Origin: Acanthococcus lagerstroemiae
Lineage: Eukaryota > Arthropoda > Insecta > Hemiptera > Eriococcidae
Assembly: GCA_031841125.1 (NCBI GenBank)
Contig: CM063112.1
Coordinates: forward strand, 24,206,603 to 24,270,602
Reading direction: 5' to 3'
DNA length: 64,000 nucleotides
Shown here one piece after another: positions 22,146 through 34,399 of this stretch. Positions within the stretch are counted from its first letter, which is position 1. Each line of letters starts with the position of its first letter. The notes below the pieces were generated by a model. That model worked only from the letters and a program-made list of their open reading frames with translations, did no database searches and was not told the DNA's origin. The position numbers and the translations under genes are program-made.

Positions 22146-22885
22146 TTAAAAGTTTTAATTTTGTTCTAGGCAACCAATACTGACAATTATAGATATTCTC
22201 CATTTTTATCAACATAAGCTGTATCCGCTGTTATAATTTTTTAAGATCGCCAGCTGACCATAAGAACCAAATTGTCAGGAACCAAATTGACTTCCTGCTG
22301 ATAAACCAATAATTCAGGAAATTTGTCAAAACAGCAAAGCCATATCCGGGGGCAAGAACCCGGTGGTGACAGAGCTAAAAGTTAAGAGTTTCGTCAAAAC
22401 AGAAACGCGTGACCAAAGAGAAAGGCCAGATAGAAGGAAGCTGACATCAGAGACAGTCAAAAGGTCAGTCAGTGAGGAACTTGAAAGGAAGCTACAAGGT
22501 TTAACATCCTAGGCGCAGTCGAGTGACTACGCTTGATCTTGGAAGGCAAAATCGACGGACGGCAGAACTACTCCTGGTTAAGTGACCTGCGCTGGTGGCT
22601 GGGCTGCACATCGTCGGGGTTATTCAGGAAAGCAGTATCAAAACTATAGATAGCCAACTGGTTAGCCAACCTCCAATAGGAGATGACGAAACGAAGAAGA
22701 AGGAAGTAATACTTCATTTCAGAACTTGAAAATATTCAGAAGTTGCGATTGAGTCACCGTTGCTTCTATTTCTCTGCGACCTTGCTTGACCGTTTCATCA
22801 AGTTGTGCATGTTGTTACGATGGGGAGAGACGTGTACCTTGAATACAACGCAAGATTTTTGTAACCAGCGAACCTAGTGGCCAGA
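22146..22885. other. Gene-free stretch upstream of the candidate gene
   Basis: No supported frame. It would contain the promoter-proximal region of the candidate transcription unit at 22.9 kb. Confidence 0.45.
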
Positions 22886-22895
22886 ATAAAAAGGT

Positions 22896-22907
22896 GGCGC
22901 ATGCGCC
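22896..22907. promoter_or_regulatory. NRF-1/Ewg-like palindromic site
   Basis: GGCGCATGCGCC is a perfect 12-bp palindrome containing GCGCATGCGC, which matches the known NRF-1 (erect wing in flies) core. Such sites sit close to transcription starts of housekeeping genes. It lies 25 bp before a splice donor. Factor binding is inferred only. Confidence 0.5.
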
Positions 22908-23428
22908 CTGTTAGACCTTCCTCTGCAGCGTGTAAGTATTTGTACCTTGAAGTTTTTATCGCGAGGCGAGATTTTGATATTTTCTGTATGAAATGCGTGA
23001 GTTTTTTATGTTCTTTCGAAAGCGTAGGACGTAAGGGGTGAGTCGGGGGCTCTGGAGGGAGCGACTGACTCCGTTCTCACATTACAGGTGGAACGTCGGA
23101 AGAAGCTAAAATCTGCGAGGAGACCCCGTTGTATTTCGTAAATTCGCTACCAACCTGCTTGTCGGCTGAATTGAACAGTATCATAGGAGAGCCTATGATT
23201 AAAGGAAAGGATGTCCATCGTCCATGTCTATCCAGCCCACGGAACAGCTTCGTCACTATTTTATACCATTTCTTTGTCGAAAAGAGTTCATGTGGTGAGG
23301 AAGCGTTCTCGGAGAACATCGAGACCTCAGCTGCGATATTTCCTTTCAAAGTGTCGGCGAGAGCCAGTCTGAGAAGTTTGGCTCCTGTCCTTCCCTTATT
23401 CGATGAAGATTTCAAGTCCCATATCTAA
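22901..23428 (+). CDS. Candidate two-exon small gene, unrecognised product
   Basis: Exon 1 ends at 22931 before a strong donor (GTAAGTAT at 22932) and exon 2 starts at 23088 after the acceptor TTCTCACATTACAG, giving a 156-bp intron. Joining these exons puts the ATG at 22901 in frame with a long open frame in exon 2 that ends at TAA 23426-23428, for 123 residues in total. An AATAAA signal with T/G-rich downstream sequence follows at 23564. The product has no recognised domain, signal peptide or membrane segment. The ATG lies inside an NRF-1-like palindrome and transcription may begin after it at a pyrimidine stretch; then an in-frame ATG in exon 2 (near 23196) would start a shorter protein of about 77 residues, or the RNA is non-coding. 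Exon 2 is also open on the minus strand, which weakens the coding call. Confidence 0.45.
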
Positions 23429-23563
23429 ACTTGATCCACAGCCACATTGGAGCGATACTGCCCAAAGATGGGTTTCTTTTCTTTTCTTTTGTGTGCGTTG
23501 TGGTTTTCGCACTTTCTGGCCCGTAGCCATGAGCGTATTTTTCGTGCGCAATGTCAGGTTGAT

Positions 23564-23569
23564 AATAAA
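23564..23569 (+). terminator. Poly(A) signal of the candidate gene
   Basis: AATAAA followed within 15 bases by a GTTCTGTTTTGTTT-like T/G-rich element, the normal arrangement of a cleavage and polyadenylation site. Confidence 0.55.
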
Positions 23570-23599
23570 GTTCTGTTTTGTTTATTTTTCTCCCAATTT

Positions 23600-24801
23600 G
23601 TTTTTTCTTGTTAGTTTTTTGTTAGGGTGTGCAGAAGTGAGTAAGTGATACTATCTTGTACTCGGTACCTAGGCTAATACAGGACCACTGGGCTGAAACA
23701 TAGTACTTTACTTCATCAGGTATCCACTTGATGAGATACCTATTGTCAGTAGAACGGATATGACCCAGTCTCGGGAACAGATTAGTCGTATACAGACTGA
23801 GGCGCCAAAACCATGTAGAACGGTAGATTTGTGTCACGTGAAGTCAGGAAAAAGGAAATACGCTGAATTCCCCTCAAATTTACCATCAGCTTTGATTGAT
23901 ATTGTTTTTCAACGGTCTTTACAAAGTAAGACAGATATCTATCTTTTTGAAGTATGTTGAGTTCGAATCACATTTAGAGTATCATCAGTGTTGATTATTC
24001 TCACTGCACAGCGTTCAGTGATTATTCTATCTCATCAGTGTCAACGTGAATACAGAAAATGCATTGGCCCATGACAAAGACAAAACTCCTGAAAATGGAT
24101 TGGCCTTCCACCTGTCCTCTGATACGGATGGGATAAGCGAGCACATTTGATCTCCTGTAGAAAAACTTATATTTCCTATGGGTGAGACCATTTCCGAAAG
24201 TAACTTCTTTGTTTTGAATGGGTTAGATCAGGAGTGTATCAACTTTTACTACAGCAGAGTTCATGTTCCTGACACGAAGACAGCAACAGAGATGCACCGG
24301 CGCACTATCACACAAAATGATCAAAAGTGGATAAGTATTTTCATTTCGTGTTTTTTTATGAATACTCTAGGTATCTGAGAAATGCAAACTGTTAGTTATA
24401 GCAACCTCGCTAGCAGTGGAAGCGTCGTCGTACTTATTTCCGAATAACACAAACATCTTTAGATTCAAATTACTGGTACTGCTGCGTACCCGCTTCATAC
24501 GTACGCTCGCAATAAGATGGGAAAGTGGGACGAAAGTTAGAAGGTATAATTTCGTCGAAGTTCAAAAGAAATCAATACACTAGATCTGGTAAGGAAATGG
24601 AAGCAGAAGTAAAACATTTATACCACGTGGCTCAGGATAATGTCACCAAACTTGGTTTCATAACTCATCCTATGTATCGGCTATAGCCCTAACGCTGTTT
24701 CCTTTGAAAAATAAAATGGTAGATTCGTCCACCTGAAGGTGAAGATTTAGGTAACAAAGTAGTTGGGTACGGTAAGTACTTACAATTCTCCCCGAAGGAG
24801 T

Positions 24802-24802
<1 letters not shown>
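23600..24802. other. Gene-free stretch
   Basis: No supported gene or RNA. The frames at 23760-23960 and 24178-24378 are short and unrecognised. Confidence 0.45.

Positions 24803-24837
<35 letters not shown>
24803..24837. repeat. Poly(T) tract, 35 bases
   Basis: An uninterrupted T run. It could be the poly(A) tail of a minus-strand retroposed sequence, but no element body is recognised beside it. Confidence 0.97.
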
Positions 24838-24841
<4 letters not shown>

Positions 24842-24933
24842 AACAAAATGCTTTATAGTACATATACTATACTGACCTGAGGACCGCTTTTGCTTCTTGA
24901 GCTTATCGGCGATTTTATAAGTGATTTTTCATA

Positions 24934-25117
24934 GTGTTTCTACGAGATATACGAGCGTCGATTGTTCGCGCAAATTTTCGTTGTTTCAAGCATTCACAAT
25001 TAGCATTAGCTAGGTCAGATGGCCACCAACTCTTAAAGAGTTTTTACTCCACATCGGAGCAACAGGCTGGCGAGGAGACTCGTCCAGACACCGCGTCTAC
25101 GAACGGAATACCGAACG
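24934..25117 (+). CDS. Exon-like segment, possible mitochondrial presequence
   Basis: An open frame without an ATG start is preceded by an acceptor-like TGATTTTTCATAG and runs into a good donor-like site (CG before GTAAGAG at 25118). The translated N-terminal part is rich in Arg, Ala, Leu and Ser, almost without acids, and ends with LLKSFYST, which resembles a mitochondrial targeting sequence with its cleavage region. The frame stays open past the donor to 25314 with Gly/Pro/Lys-rich residues. It may be an internal exon, a fragment of a nuclear gene for a mitochondrial protein, or a pseudogene. No partner exon was found. Confidence 0.25.
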
Positions 25118-26376
25118 GTAAGAGCGGATCTAATAGCCGTTTTCGACCACCAAGTCAAGGCGTACCGAAACCCGAAAATGGACCTAAGAGTAAAGGAAAG
25201 CAGGATAAACCATCACAAACTGACTGGTCATGCGGATTTACGCTTGGTACTAAGCCCCGACGGAGTTATGCGATTGAAAATTCAATGCAAATTTTCAGGA
25301 CAAATTCAGTTTGAGTTAGGAATGACTGTTCGTCAGTATGCTAAGTGATTATTATGTAGGTAAATGGTAAACAAAATCAAGAGTGTTGTACGTGCTGACG
25401 TACCACGAGATGATGAATTCATACCGACCTATTGTTTTCAGTGTTAAGCGATGTTTATTTCCAACTTTTTCTACCATTTTTAATAACAAATGAAAATCAA
25501 TAATCATCCATCGCATAAGATGAAATAATAAATAAATAAACACAGCCTTGAAACATATGTTTCGGTCCACCCACTGGGACATAGGCCTCCTTGATTAATC
25601 AGTTTGATACGACGGTTATCGTCTAATTCTCCTTGGTGACAAGAAAAACTGATTCATCGATATCCAGATAGTAAGTGTACAATAATAGGCTAATGAATTC
25701 TTTTAGATACACGAAGGTGATGAACAATAATTTGATGTTTACTAACCAATGTGGCGTATACCGAGATGCTGGCGGAAGTAAGAGGGATACTTCTGAAATA
25801 CCTGTGTAGGTTCGCAGTTGAATTAAAGAAATAGATTTTAATTTGACGAAACTTTGATAGCAAAAACGAATTAAAATTGTTTGCACGAAATTTTAGATCA
25901 ACAAATTAAATCAAATTTTCAAGTTTACAACAAGAAACTGAATTATGATGTGCAGAGCACAGAAAACGAGAATGAAAATTGTGTTGTACATATACAACAA
26001 GATGCAAAAAACAAATGATCGAGTAGCAACAAGAATAGGTTCGACAAGAGACAGTTTGATTCAAAATCACGGTTTCACCGGCGAGTACTCACATCCGCCA
26101 TTGCCCTATAAGTAATTTTTCCAAACTTGTTCTCACTGGATGATTCGATGTATGATGATTTAATGCATATAAGCTATTACTGGGGAATGGATAAGATGTA
26201 ATACCACGGTGTAAAATACAGTAGTATACAAGATTTTACAGTATTATATATATCAAGTAATGCTCAACATTCGAAGAAATAATAAACACATTACAAGAGA
26301 ACTCTTCGTATTTCACTTCCCCTCACATTACTCAGGTAAATCCGGGAAGAAATTCTAATATTTATAATCCGGCGCC
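25118..26376. other. Gene-free stretch
   Basis: Apart from the tail of the exon-like frame (to 25314), I see only AT-rich unique DNA. Confidence 0.45.
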
Positions 26377-26510
26377 TGATCTTCCATGCCCGTAGAAACA
26401 TTGTGGAACGCAGCACAGTTTCCTCGAGTGGTACTGAAGACCACTTTTCCTCCGTCCAGCACAGGATGGGTAACCATGCTCGATGTTTCATGAGAGTACA
26501 AGTCATGTAT
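26377..26510. repeat. Dispersed repeat shared with 38725-38850
   Basis: Both copies share CTGATCTTCCA, GAACGCAGCACA, GTTTCCTC, ACTTTTCCT and GTCCAGCACAGGATG in the same order over about 120 bp, on the same strand, at roughly 85% identity. On the minus strand both are open with similar residues, so this may be a fragment of a repetitive coding element. Confidence 0.8.
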
Positions 26511-26992
26511 AACTTTCACAAGAGCCAGTGAATTCGAATTCTCTCTTGGCTTATGTCACAAGATCAAATCAAGAAAAAACGCTAACACATCCATAATACT
26601 CGATAATTTGCCGAAAAACGAATTATCCGTGCACACGACTTATGATCAAGCCTTTCCTGTCGTGAAATGGTGATAATGGATTATCACCTTTGGAATACAT
26701 GCATATCGTAAGGAAAATTGTAATTCAGAGATCAACTTATTCAAGTGAAAAAGCAAGTGAAACGGATCAAACTCATATATTCAGAAACTAGAGACGTCAA
26801 GCGTTAAATTAATGTATTACACCGCGCGAGAAAGTTTCTTCTCAGCGACTACGAAAGCTTCAAAGTTCACCGATTTTACACGTATCCTTCTGGGAGCATT
26901 GATCATGAACACCCTTTCAGTAACTCGATACTAGTGAACCTACTCACAGTCTTATCGCTTATAGTGTAGATAAAATAGCAGGTATCCGATTA
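26511..26992. other. Gene-free stretch, probably RTE 3' flank
   Basis: Non-coding AT-rich DNA directly 3' (minus strand) of the RTE-like frame. No tandem tail is evident. Confidence 0.4.
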
Positions 26993-27997
26993 TTATGTTG
27001 CACACCGAGCCCCGGCATCGCGAGCGTAGGCCTCTCCGATTCTGTTCCATACTCTACGCTTTATGCCCACCCTGCACCACGAGAGGCCCACCCTCCTTAT
27101 AATTTCCCTTATTACAGCTCATTCCCGGTCTTCCTCTCTTCCCTGTGTGATCATAGAGAACCCAAAACGTGGTCTTCCTTCCATCATGTTCTCTCATTCT
27201 TGCTCAGTGACCCACATACTTCATTTTCACTTTTTTAATCAAGTATACCACTCCCCTCTGCATTTCGTCCCCCTTATAGCTTTTGTCCTAATCTTATCCT
27301 CTTTTTTTTTGATAACCATAATACTCCTCTTCATACTTCTCGGCGGGGTCACCAGTCTTCTGGTCAGGTTCTCAGTAATCGACCACGGCTGAGCCCCGTA
27401 TGTTGAACTAGTAGGATGCAGGAATCAAGCATCTTGACCTCTGATGGTATTTGCAGATTACCCTTGAAGACTGTTTTTGGAGCCCAGTATCCCTTCCAAG
27501 CTTGCCTTATACGAGCCTCGATATCTTCTTTCATTTTTCCTCTGTATAGCATCTCCTCCACCGATTCCAATTCCTTATACCGTATCCAAATTCAGTCCTT
27601 GGGAGTACTACTCATAACCCTGGTCTTGCTCATGTTTACACTAAGCCCCACCTTCTCGCTTTCTGCGACCAGCTCGTCGAGCATTCCCTGGACTTCCCCC
27701 TTGTCACCACTTATTAACACTATATCATCAGCATATCTCAGATGGTTCACGTTTTTCTCGTCAATTTTGATCCCTTTTTTGCCCAATCTAATTTTCTAAA
27801 GATTTGTTCCACGACAGGGGGTCACCCTGCTTAACGCTCCTGTGTAAGTTGAATGAGGGTCCAGGTCTACCCGTTCTTACACAGGCTTGCGTGTCCCGGT
27901 AGAGGACCTCCAATATTCTCACAATTTTGCAGTCAACTCCCTGCTTCCGTAGGGCATCCCATAAATATGCATAGTCGACACTGAATGAGGTAGACAA
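26993..27997 (-). pseudogene. RTE-like LINE, RT palm to C-terminus
   Basis: Read on the minus strand from 27997, the fragments show an RT block ending VKQGDPLS, then a deletion, then HLRYADDIVLIS with the catalytic YADD (27721-27735 on the plus strand), GLSVNMSKT, and a thumb region. Downstream another frame shows KYVGH, TGKRGRP and finally a VGIKRRVWNRIGEAY block before the stop at 26993-26995. These are the hallmark blocks of RTE-type proteins in arthropods. At least three frameshifts and one internal deletion of about a dozen residues after the PLS motif make it dead. It is a different subfamily from the RTE piece at 11.5 kb, judging by the C-terminal sequence. Confidence 0.85.
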
Positions 27998-28439
27998 ATT
28001 AGAAAACTAAAAGAAACACATGAGATTAGGATTAGATAATAGGAATTAGTGAAGTGAGATGGCCAGAAGAAAATGATTTCTTGAAGGAGGAGTATAGAAT
28101 AATTATTAATACAGCAGCGAAAAAAGGACAAGCAGACCTAGGTATTATTATGAAATAAGACTGCAGGAAATAGGGTGTAGTTATACCTAACATGGTGAGA
28201 GAATATTAATGGTGAGTATTTCAGCTGAACCAGTATCTTTAGTGATGGTCCAACTTTATATGCTAACATGAAGTTATAGTGACGAAGCTGAATAAGCTCA
28301 CGAAACAACTACTCCAAAAAATATACGAAATGAAACACGCGAGAAGTATGTAGCTAACCTGACACCAGAAAAATCTTCAAATTAGTCCCTATGGAAGACA
28401 ACTAAAGGACTAAAAGCATAGTTTCTCAACGATCAGACA

Positions 28440-29950
28440 CGCCTCAGGCAATTCAGCAAGGAACTACGAAAAAATTGCAGATGAGGTTTTCGCCTGTTCC
28501 CTAGCGAAAATATTTAAACTACACCGTATGCACTCTGATGTGACACTAGAACTCGATAATCATGAGCTGACTTCACTTCTGAAGCCGGAGACACCTATGG
28601 CGGTCACCTCATTGAGTCATGAGAAACTAAATTTTGAACAGGAAACTGAATCCAAAATAAAAATCAAATTAGGTATTATCCTGGGAAATATCAATTTTCT
28701 TTAGCTCTTGTATTTGTTTCAACAACCAGTAATGAGCTCCCTCCCTCCAGTTGTGAACACTTCAAGCGTACTTGCAAAATTACTTGAGGAGAACGCGAAG
28801 TGCGAATTAAAGAAGGAAGATGTGATTACATTTAATATCGGGAGCTCACATACAACAACCACTAAAGAGAGGAATACTTCAGCTCACTCATCTCTTCAAT
28901 GTTGCACTTTGCTTGAAACACTTTTCTCAATAATGGAAGGTCGCCAAAATAATTCTAATATCAGAACCTGATGCACCAGCAGAATCGCCATTGTCGTACG
29001 TCCTATCTCTTCGCTTGCTTTCCCTACTATCGAACATGTTAGAACGAATCCTTATACGAATCGAACCACTCATCAAAGTCACTAATGCTATTCCTGAGCA
29101 CCAATTCGGGTTCCGGAAGAAACACCCCTCGGTTTATCGGTTAGTACACAGCGTCATCCAAGTAACTGAAGAAACCTTGGAGATGAGGAAGCACTGCGAC
29201 GCAGTATTCTTGGTCGTCAGCCAGGTCTGTGACCGGGGGTCTGACACGACGGTCTCCTATCCATCCCCACACCTGAAAAACAGCAGATTGCTCACCACTA
29301 CGAAGTAGCGGTTTCCCTACGAGTGCCCAGTACCCCAAGGCAGCATACTGGGATCTTTTCCTAAAGATTATTCACCACCGATTTACGAACCAGTGACGGG
29401 ACAGTGAAAGTCACATTCGCCGACGATACCCTATTGATCTCTGTCAGCGACAGCCAAAATACAGCCACCAACAATCTACGTACAAAACGCAGTAAACAAG
29501 GTGACCTCCTGCACAAAGAAATGAAAGATGGAACTGAACGAGACCAAGTCGAGCCACACCACGTTTACCCTCACGAACTCCAACTGTCAACCAATTATGA
29601 TGAACGGCGCCGTAATACCAAAACCAGAAACCTCCAAGAACCCATTTGCACGTAAATTCCAGATTAAACTGGAATCAACACGCGCGAATGAAACACGAAA
29701 GGAACTTGATCTTCGTTCAGGAGTGCTTGCTTACTGGCTGCTGGGTCGAAAATCCCAATGAAGCTTAGAAGACAGCCTCAACATTATGCTACTGCGACCC
29801 GTTTGACAGTACGGCTCACAGCTCTAAGGCTGCACCAAAAATCGAAAAATCCTTCGGCGATTTCAAAATGAAGCCTATGCGTAATGGTGGATTGACACTA
29901 AGTTATCTACTAACAAGTTATGTTATGAACATTCAAAATGTTCGAGGTTG
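28440..29950 (+). pseudogene. Jockey-clade LINE, RT relic
   Basis: Several frames together spell a jockey-type RT. The region at 28440-28650 resembles the linker between endonuclease and RT. At 28991-29308 the frame shows LERILIRI, then the IPEHQFGFRKKH block, and a decayed FLDVSQAFD motif (FLVVSQVCD). At 29404 FADDTLLIS carries the catalytic Asp pair. A shift follows, then NETKSSHTTFTL and a decayed LDLRSxxLAxL block. The remainder to about 29.95 kb has stops. The 5' endonuclease region is missing. It would have encoded an ORF2 protein for target-primed reverse transcription. Confidence 0.82.
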
Positions 29951-32410
29951 TGTCTACACCAAATATGTTTGAAGCATTACTGATAGCTGCTATTAGCAAT
30001 GTTTTAGAAAAACTGATTTGAATCTGATTCTGGATGTTATGAGCAAAGTATCTCCACGCGAAAATTTTCAAAAGTTTACTTTATTTAAAAAAAAAATAAA
30101 AAGAGAATCGTCAATTTTAGTACTTTTCACACTGTGCGCACACAGAACCATAAGCATAGTAACAGCGATTACATTTACACCAAAATACATAGTTTACACT
30201 GGAGCATGTTAGTTAATAACATCATGTTTTGCTACGCATTGTTTAGAACAGCTTTTACTACTGACATAACAAATAAACAAAAACATTTGGTGTAAATCCA
30301 CCATAATGGTCAATGCTCCAAGCAATAAAACGCTATATCGAGACAAATCAGGAAGGCTGTAATTCGACACGAGAAACGCCTTCATCAACATCTGATCCCT
30401 GAAGCTATCGTTCTGCTCAATACCCAGAACCAATACCCGACGGCTACAAAGAACAAAACCGAGCGACGGATCTACCCAAGTAGAACACAGCACAGTATGA
30501 AGTACAACACAGGTACTTCCTTCATATTATTCAACTCGGGGAAGCTATAGTATTCGTACTATACATATATTCAGAGTATCATCCCTCGATTTCGTTTCTC
30601 CGAAGTTAGATGAATTCGGAATATCACCAGTCGCCTTCCTTTTCCAAAATATTAGCTCAGCAATACGAACTGCACTGTCGGCAGAATCTCGCGATCGTAT
30701 CTGAGACCATCAAGTCCCAAACAACGTATCTGGTTTCGTGTAAGTACGCCGCGCCACCACCTAAGCAACGCCTTGACCAGTTCTCTTGCCAGAGTTAGCA
30801 TCCTTATCCAGCAACCCATAGCGAACTCAGATAAATGTATACGGAAAAGTCAACCGAGAAGTAAAACAAGAACGTACCTGTCAATACCGCTTCTACGCCG
30901 AAACTTAATCCTGAAAGATATTCTTCTTGCCATTCGCTGAGAAACACAACGCTGAGGACGCACTACGCGCGAACCGAACAAATACACACTAATGCCAAGT
31001 TGCCAAGCCGACACATTGCAAATTACGATTACACCATCCAGAGCACAGCCAGTCTCAGGTCGAGAGTCCTACTTCCATAACCCGCCGTATCGTGGCGGTA
31101 TAGAGTTGATTGTTCCATGCACGTTCGTTCCGGTCTCTTATCTAAAAACGACTGTTTCGTACATAGGTATCTCAGTCGTTTCTCAGAAAACCTTGACTTG
31201 CTGAGGTTTGCGCATACACACACCATTCAATTTGAGCTTGTGTGCGTATGTATGCTTTATCTTCATTCTAGTGCTTTGTATTGCGCTTCATACGGACTCG
31301 TCGGTGCATGCACATCTGTCTGCCATAAGAAATACATACGTATGTGTATCATGATACCTGCAAAGGGTTCCCAAACTGGTTGATTGTCCTCATATGTTAT
31401 ATGTACTTGTGGACTAGTAGAAAAACGGTCTAAATTTCAACGCGTCGTCGCTCTGAAACTTTCTCAAGCTTTGTAACTTTCAAGCTCTCGAGAACTTAAC
31501 CGTATAAACACGCGACTCCGAACTTCCAACGATGAACTCGCGTTTTCTCATGGTTCGACTGACATGTTGAGTACATAATTATGGTTACAATTTACAAATG
31601 TACCATCACTTGCCCTATACTCTACACTTTTATGCATGTATGTACCTACTACCTAGGCCATTGAAAATACGTGAAATAGACTACGTACGCAAAGTTTCTA
31701 TGATTGTACACGGATTTGTGAACAGCGTTCTCTCGAATTCATCACTCTTAAGAATAACGTAATTTAAACTACGCATGTACAATATGTACATTAAATGGAA
31801 GCCTAAGATCGGAAGTGTCAAACTTGTTACATCCTAAATTACAGTTTTCACGTTTTTTGCATTTTGTAAATCAATGTCCACTCAAAACCGAAGGTTCTTC
31901 TCAAGATATTGGAGCCAGCATTGGCCATAAGCTGCTCTTTCCGGCGATTTGTCATGCCAAAGTGCTTTGGTTGGTTCCCTTTATAACAAGTTGGAAACCA
32001 ATAAGGTTTGCGTGAATCTACTGAGAAGGTCGACGGAGTGTCTTACTAAAAGGCAATCGATTCGTTATCTATAATTTCCGGAGCTGATCTCCAGAACGCT
32101 CCGGTCCTTGAAAAGGGATCGATTAAAAACGACTGCGGCGCATAATAGCGATCTTCAGGATCACTTTGCGTACAATTAAAACAACGAGGCTTGACCTTCA
32201 ATTGAACTGATAGTCTTGCAGCCACTCAGAAAATTCCAGCATTTCGTTCCCGATGTACACGTATGTCACGGTCGCCAATCACTCAAAAAAAAATTAAGAA
32301 ATTGATTGCGATAAAGAGCACCGCATTACTGTACAATCTTTTCTCTTACAGAATGAGGAGAAGTCATTCTCATGACTAGCGCAGATTATTCAATCTTTAA
32401 TGCTCATATA
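29951..32410. other. Gene-free stretch
   Basis: No supported genes. Frames at 30209-30493 (minus), 31117-31383 and 31815-32015 are short and unrecognised. No tRNA-like fold was found. Confidence 0.45.
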
Positions 32411-32577
32411 AAAATCTCCTGGACTCCTCAAACTTCCTAAGGTTTCTCCGAACTTATTCAAGGCTTGGTAAACCTGTTCAAAACTCGTTCATGAAAATCC
32501 CCTGGACTTTTCAAACTTTCTAAGGTTTTTACAAATTTATTCAAGCCTTGGTAAAATTGTTCAAAACTTGTTGGTAA
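32411..32577. repeat. 83-bp tandem duplication
   Basis: Copies start at 32411 and 32494 with AAAATCTCCTGGACT and AAAATCCCCTGGACT, and both run through TCAAACTT, CTAAGGTTT, TTATTCAAG, CTTGGTAAA and TTCAAAACT. Identity is about 85%. Related words continue to 32700 and occur reversed near 14.4 kb. Confidence 0.85.
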
Positions 32578-32699
32578 CTCTAGGACTCGATCAAAACTTT
32601 TCAGAATTCTTATAGCTAACGACTTCTTGAAACTAAATCAGACTCATCAATGCTCAAGTAAGACTTTGCCCGACTTGTGTAAGACTTGTAAGACTAAAC

Positions 32700-33642
32700 T
32701 TGGTAAGCCTCTCGTTCATAACTCACTGACTGTTCGGCAGAGAATGAACTGCGTCCGGGACATTTTTCAGATGTTTTATTGCTGACATACCTACAAATTC
32801 CTAGGCCGTGGCTTGTTACCCCTTGTATATCAAAATTTCCGTTCCTCAATATTGCTGTAATTGAGCAACTGTATTGGAAAAAATGACATGAAAATTTATT
32901 TAAAAGGAATTGCGACATAGATTAATACCAAAAAATGGGACCCAACATGCACCATGTCACCTCCAGCCAAATCCAAAATTCGGTTACCGGTTTTAGTTTT
33001 TGCCGTTCTTGGGCCGTGGTCAGTTTTTTATTTGTTTCTGCAGCCACACTGTATTGTCACACTTTCATATTGATGACCGACTGTATTGCTGCAGGTCTGT
33101 CATATCAACAATATCCGTCCATGTACAGGAGATTCGAGTTCAGTGTCTTGTCATTTTCGTATAGCATCGTCCTGTAAGAATTAGCGTTTTACAATTTTTT
33201 ACTTCCTGGGCCGTGGCTTAGAAATTCTTGGCCTGTGTGACATTTCCAGCACGAATAAACGAAATGTACTCAATCAGTAATGTATTAAATATAATAATAC
33301 ATTAAACTTCCTAAGTAATGATTTTTCTAACATGAAAATATAAATTATAAAGATTTTTTCCTAGCTCGTGGCAAATCAAGATTATTGTGTATTGAGCGAA
33401 ACGACAACGGTCTGGATATAAAGACTAGTTGTCCGGGGCACAGAGTCCTTTGTCTCCAGATCATAATCGTGTCGTTAGTGCGTTTTTACTTGAATGCGTT
33501 TCGTTTTGTGGCAGTGACGTCATGTGTTGTGGGTTGCATGATCGCAGTGAGCTAACCTTTCCTTTCTAATGATCCTGACCATGACCTGAAAAATGCGCCC
33601 GGAGTACTTTGAATAGATCCGTGCTATCAATCAACGAGTAAT
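32700..33642. other. Gene-free stretch
   Basis: No supported gene. The word GGGCCGTGG recurs near 32.8, 33.0 and 33.2 kb, which hints at an old local repeat. Confidence 0.4.
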
Positions 33643-33898
33643 AATTGGATGCTGTTAAGCGAGACAGAACCAAGCGACATTTGTTGACAAAATGAGTTAT
33701 TAATATCGTTGGAAAGAGCGTAAAAAGTTGAATTTTTTAAAATTAGCCCTCCGATTCAAAAATGTGTATTCACGTTGAAAAAAGCTTATCAGTACACGCT
33801 ATGCCATACATAGTTTCTACATGGCTCTTGAACTTTGAATCACGTGTTCTCAAAAAACAGATTTTGTCGCTTGGTTCCGTCGCTTCACAGCGTCCAAT
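33643..33898. mobile_element. 256-bp MITE-like inverted-repeat element
   Basis: The left end AATTGGATGCTGTTAAGCGA and the following GAACCAAGCGACA recur inverted at the right end (33862-33898) with a few changes, for arms of about 40 bp. The interior is AT-rich and non-coding. No clear target-site duplication. Confidence 0.75.
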
Positions 33899-34395
33899 TC
33901 CCTGCAATATTAATTAGGAAATGTGTATCGTCTGTGATGTATGAACTTAAAGAATTTAAGGTGCAAACGGTGAAAAGTCAAAATTTAATTATCTTCAAGA
34001 GTTAACTTTCAGATTATTTTCATCATTTTGCAATTTTTGTTTCAAATTGAGAACTTTGAGGTCCAAAAAAAAAATAATATTATGAGGTCTTTCTCAAACA
34101 TAAGGATTTTCTCATAAGAAAAAAAATTATTTGAGCAATTTTCATTAGAGGGGTGTGGATTATAAAAATGCGCCGAATTGACAAATAGAAATTTTAAAAT
34201 GGCCTTTTTCCAAATATCTCAGGTTCAACCGAATACAATTTTGTCAAATACATAAATAATGAAATGTTTCATTCAGTATTGAGGGAAAAAAAAATAGTGA
34301 AATTGGTGTGTGAAAGAAATATCAATTTCCAAAATTTTGCGGAATTGGACAAAATTGTGCCAAAATTGCGAATAAAAAATGACTGAGGGGTTGAC
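33899..34395. other. Gene-free stretch
   Basis: AT-rich DNA with runs of A; no feature supported. Confidence 0.45.
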
Positions 34396-34399
34396 AGCC

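Noticed and set aside
31029..31226. Minus-strand frame with an SRTLDLRL-like string, suggestive of a tRNA-derived SINE
   Set aside because: No A and B promoter boxes with the right spacing, no tail and no second copy in the window.
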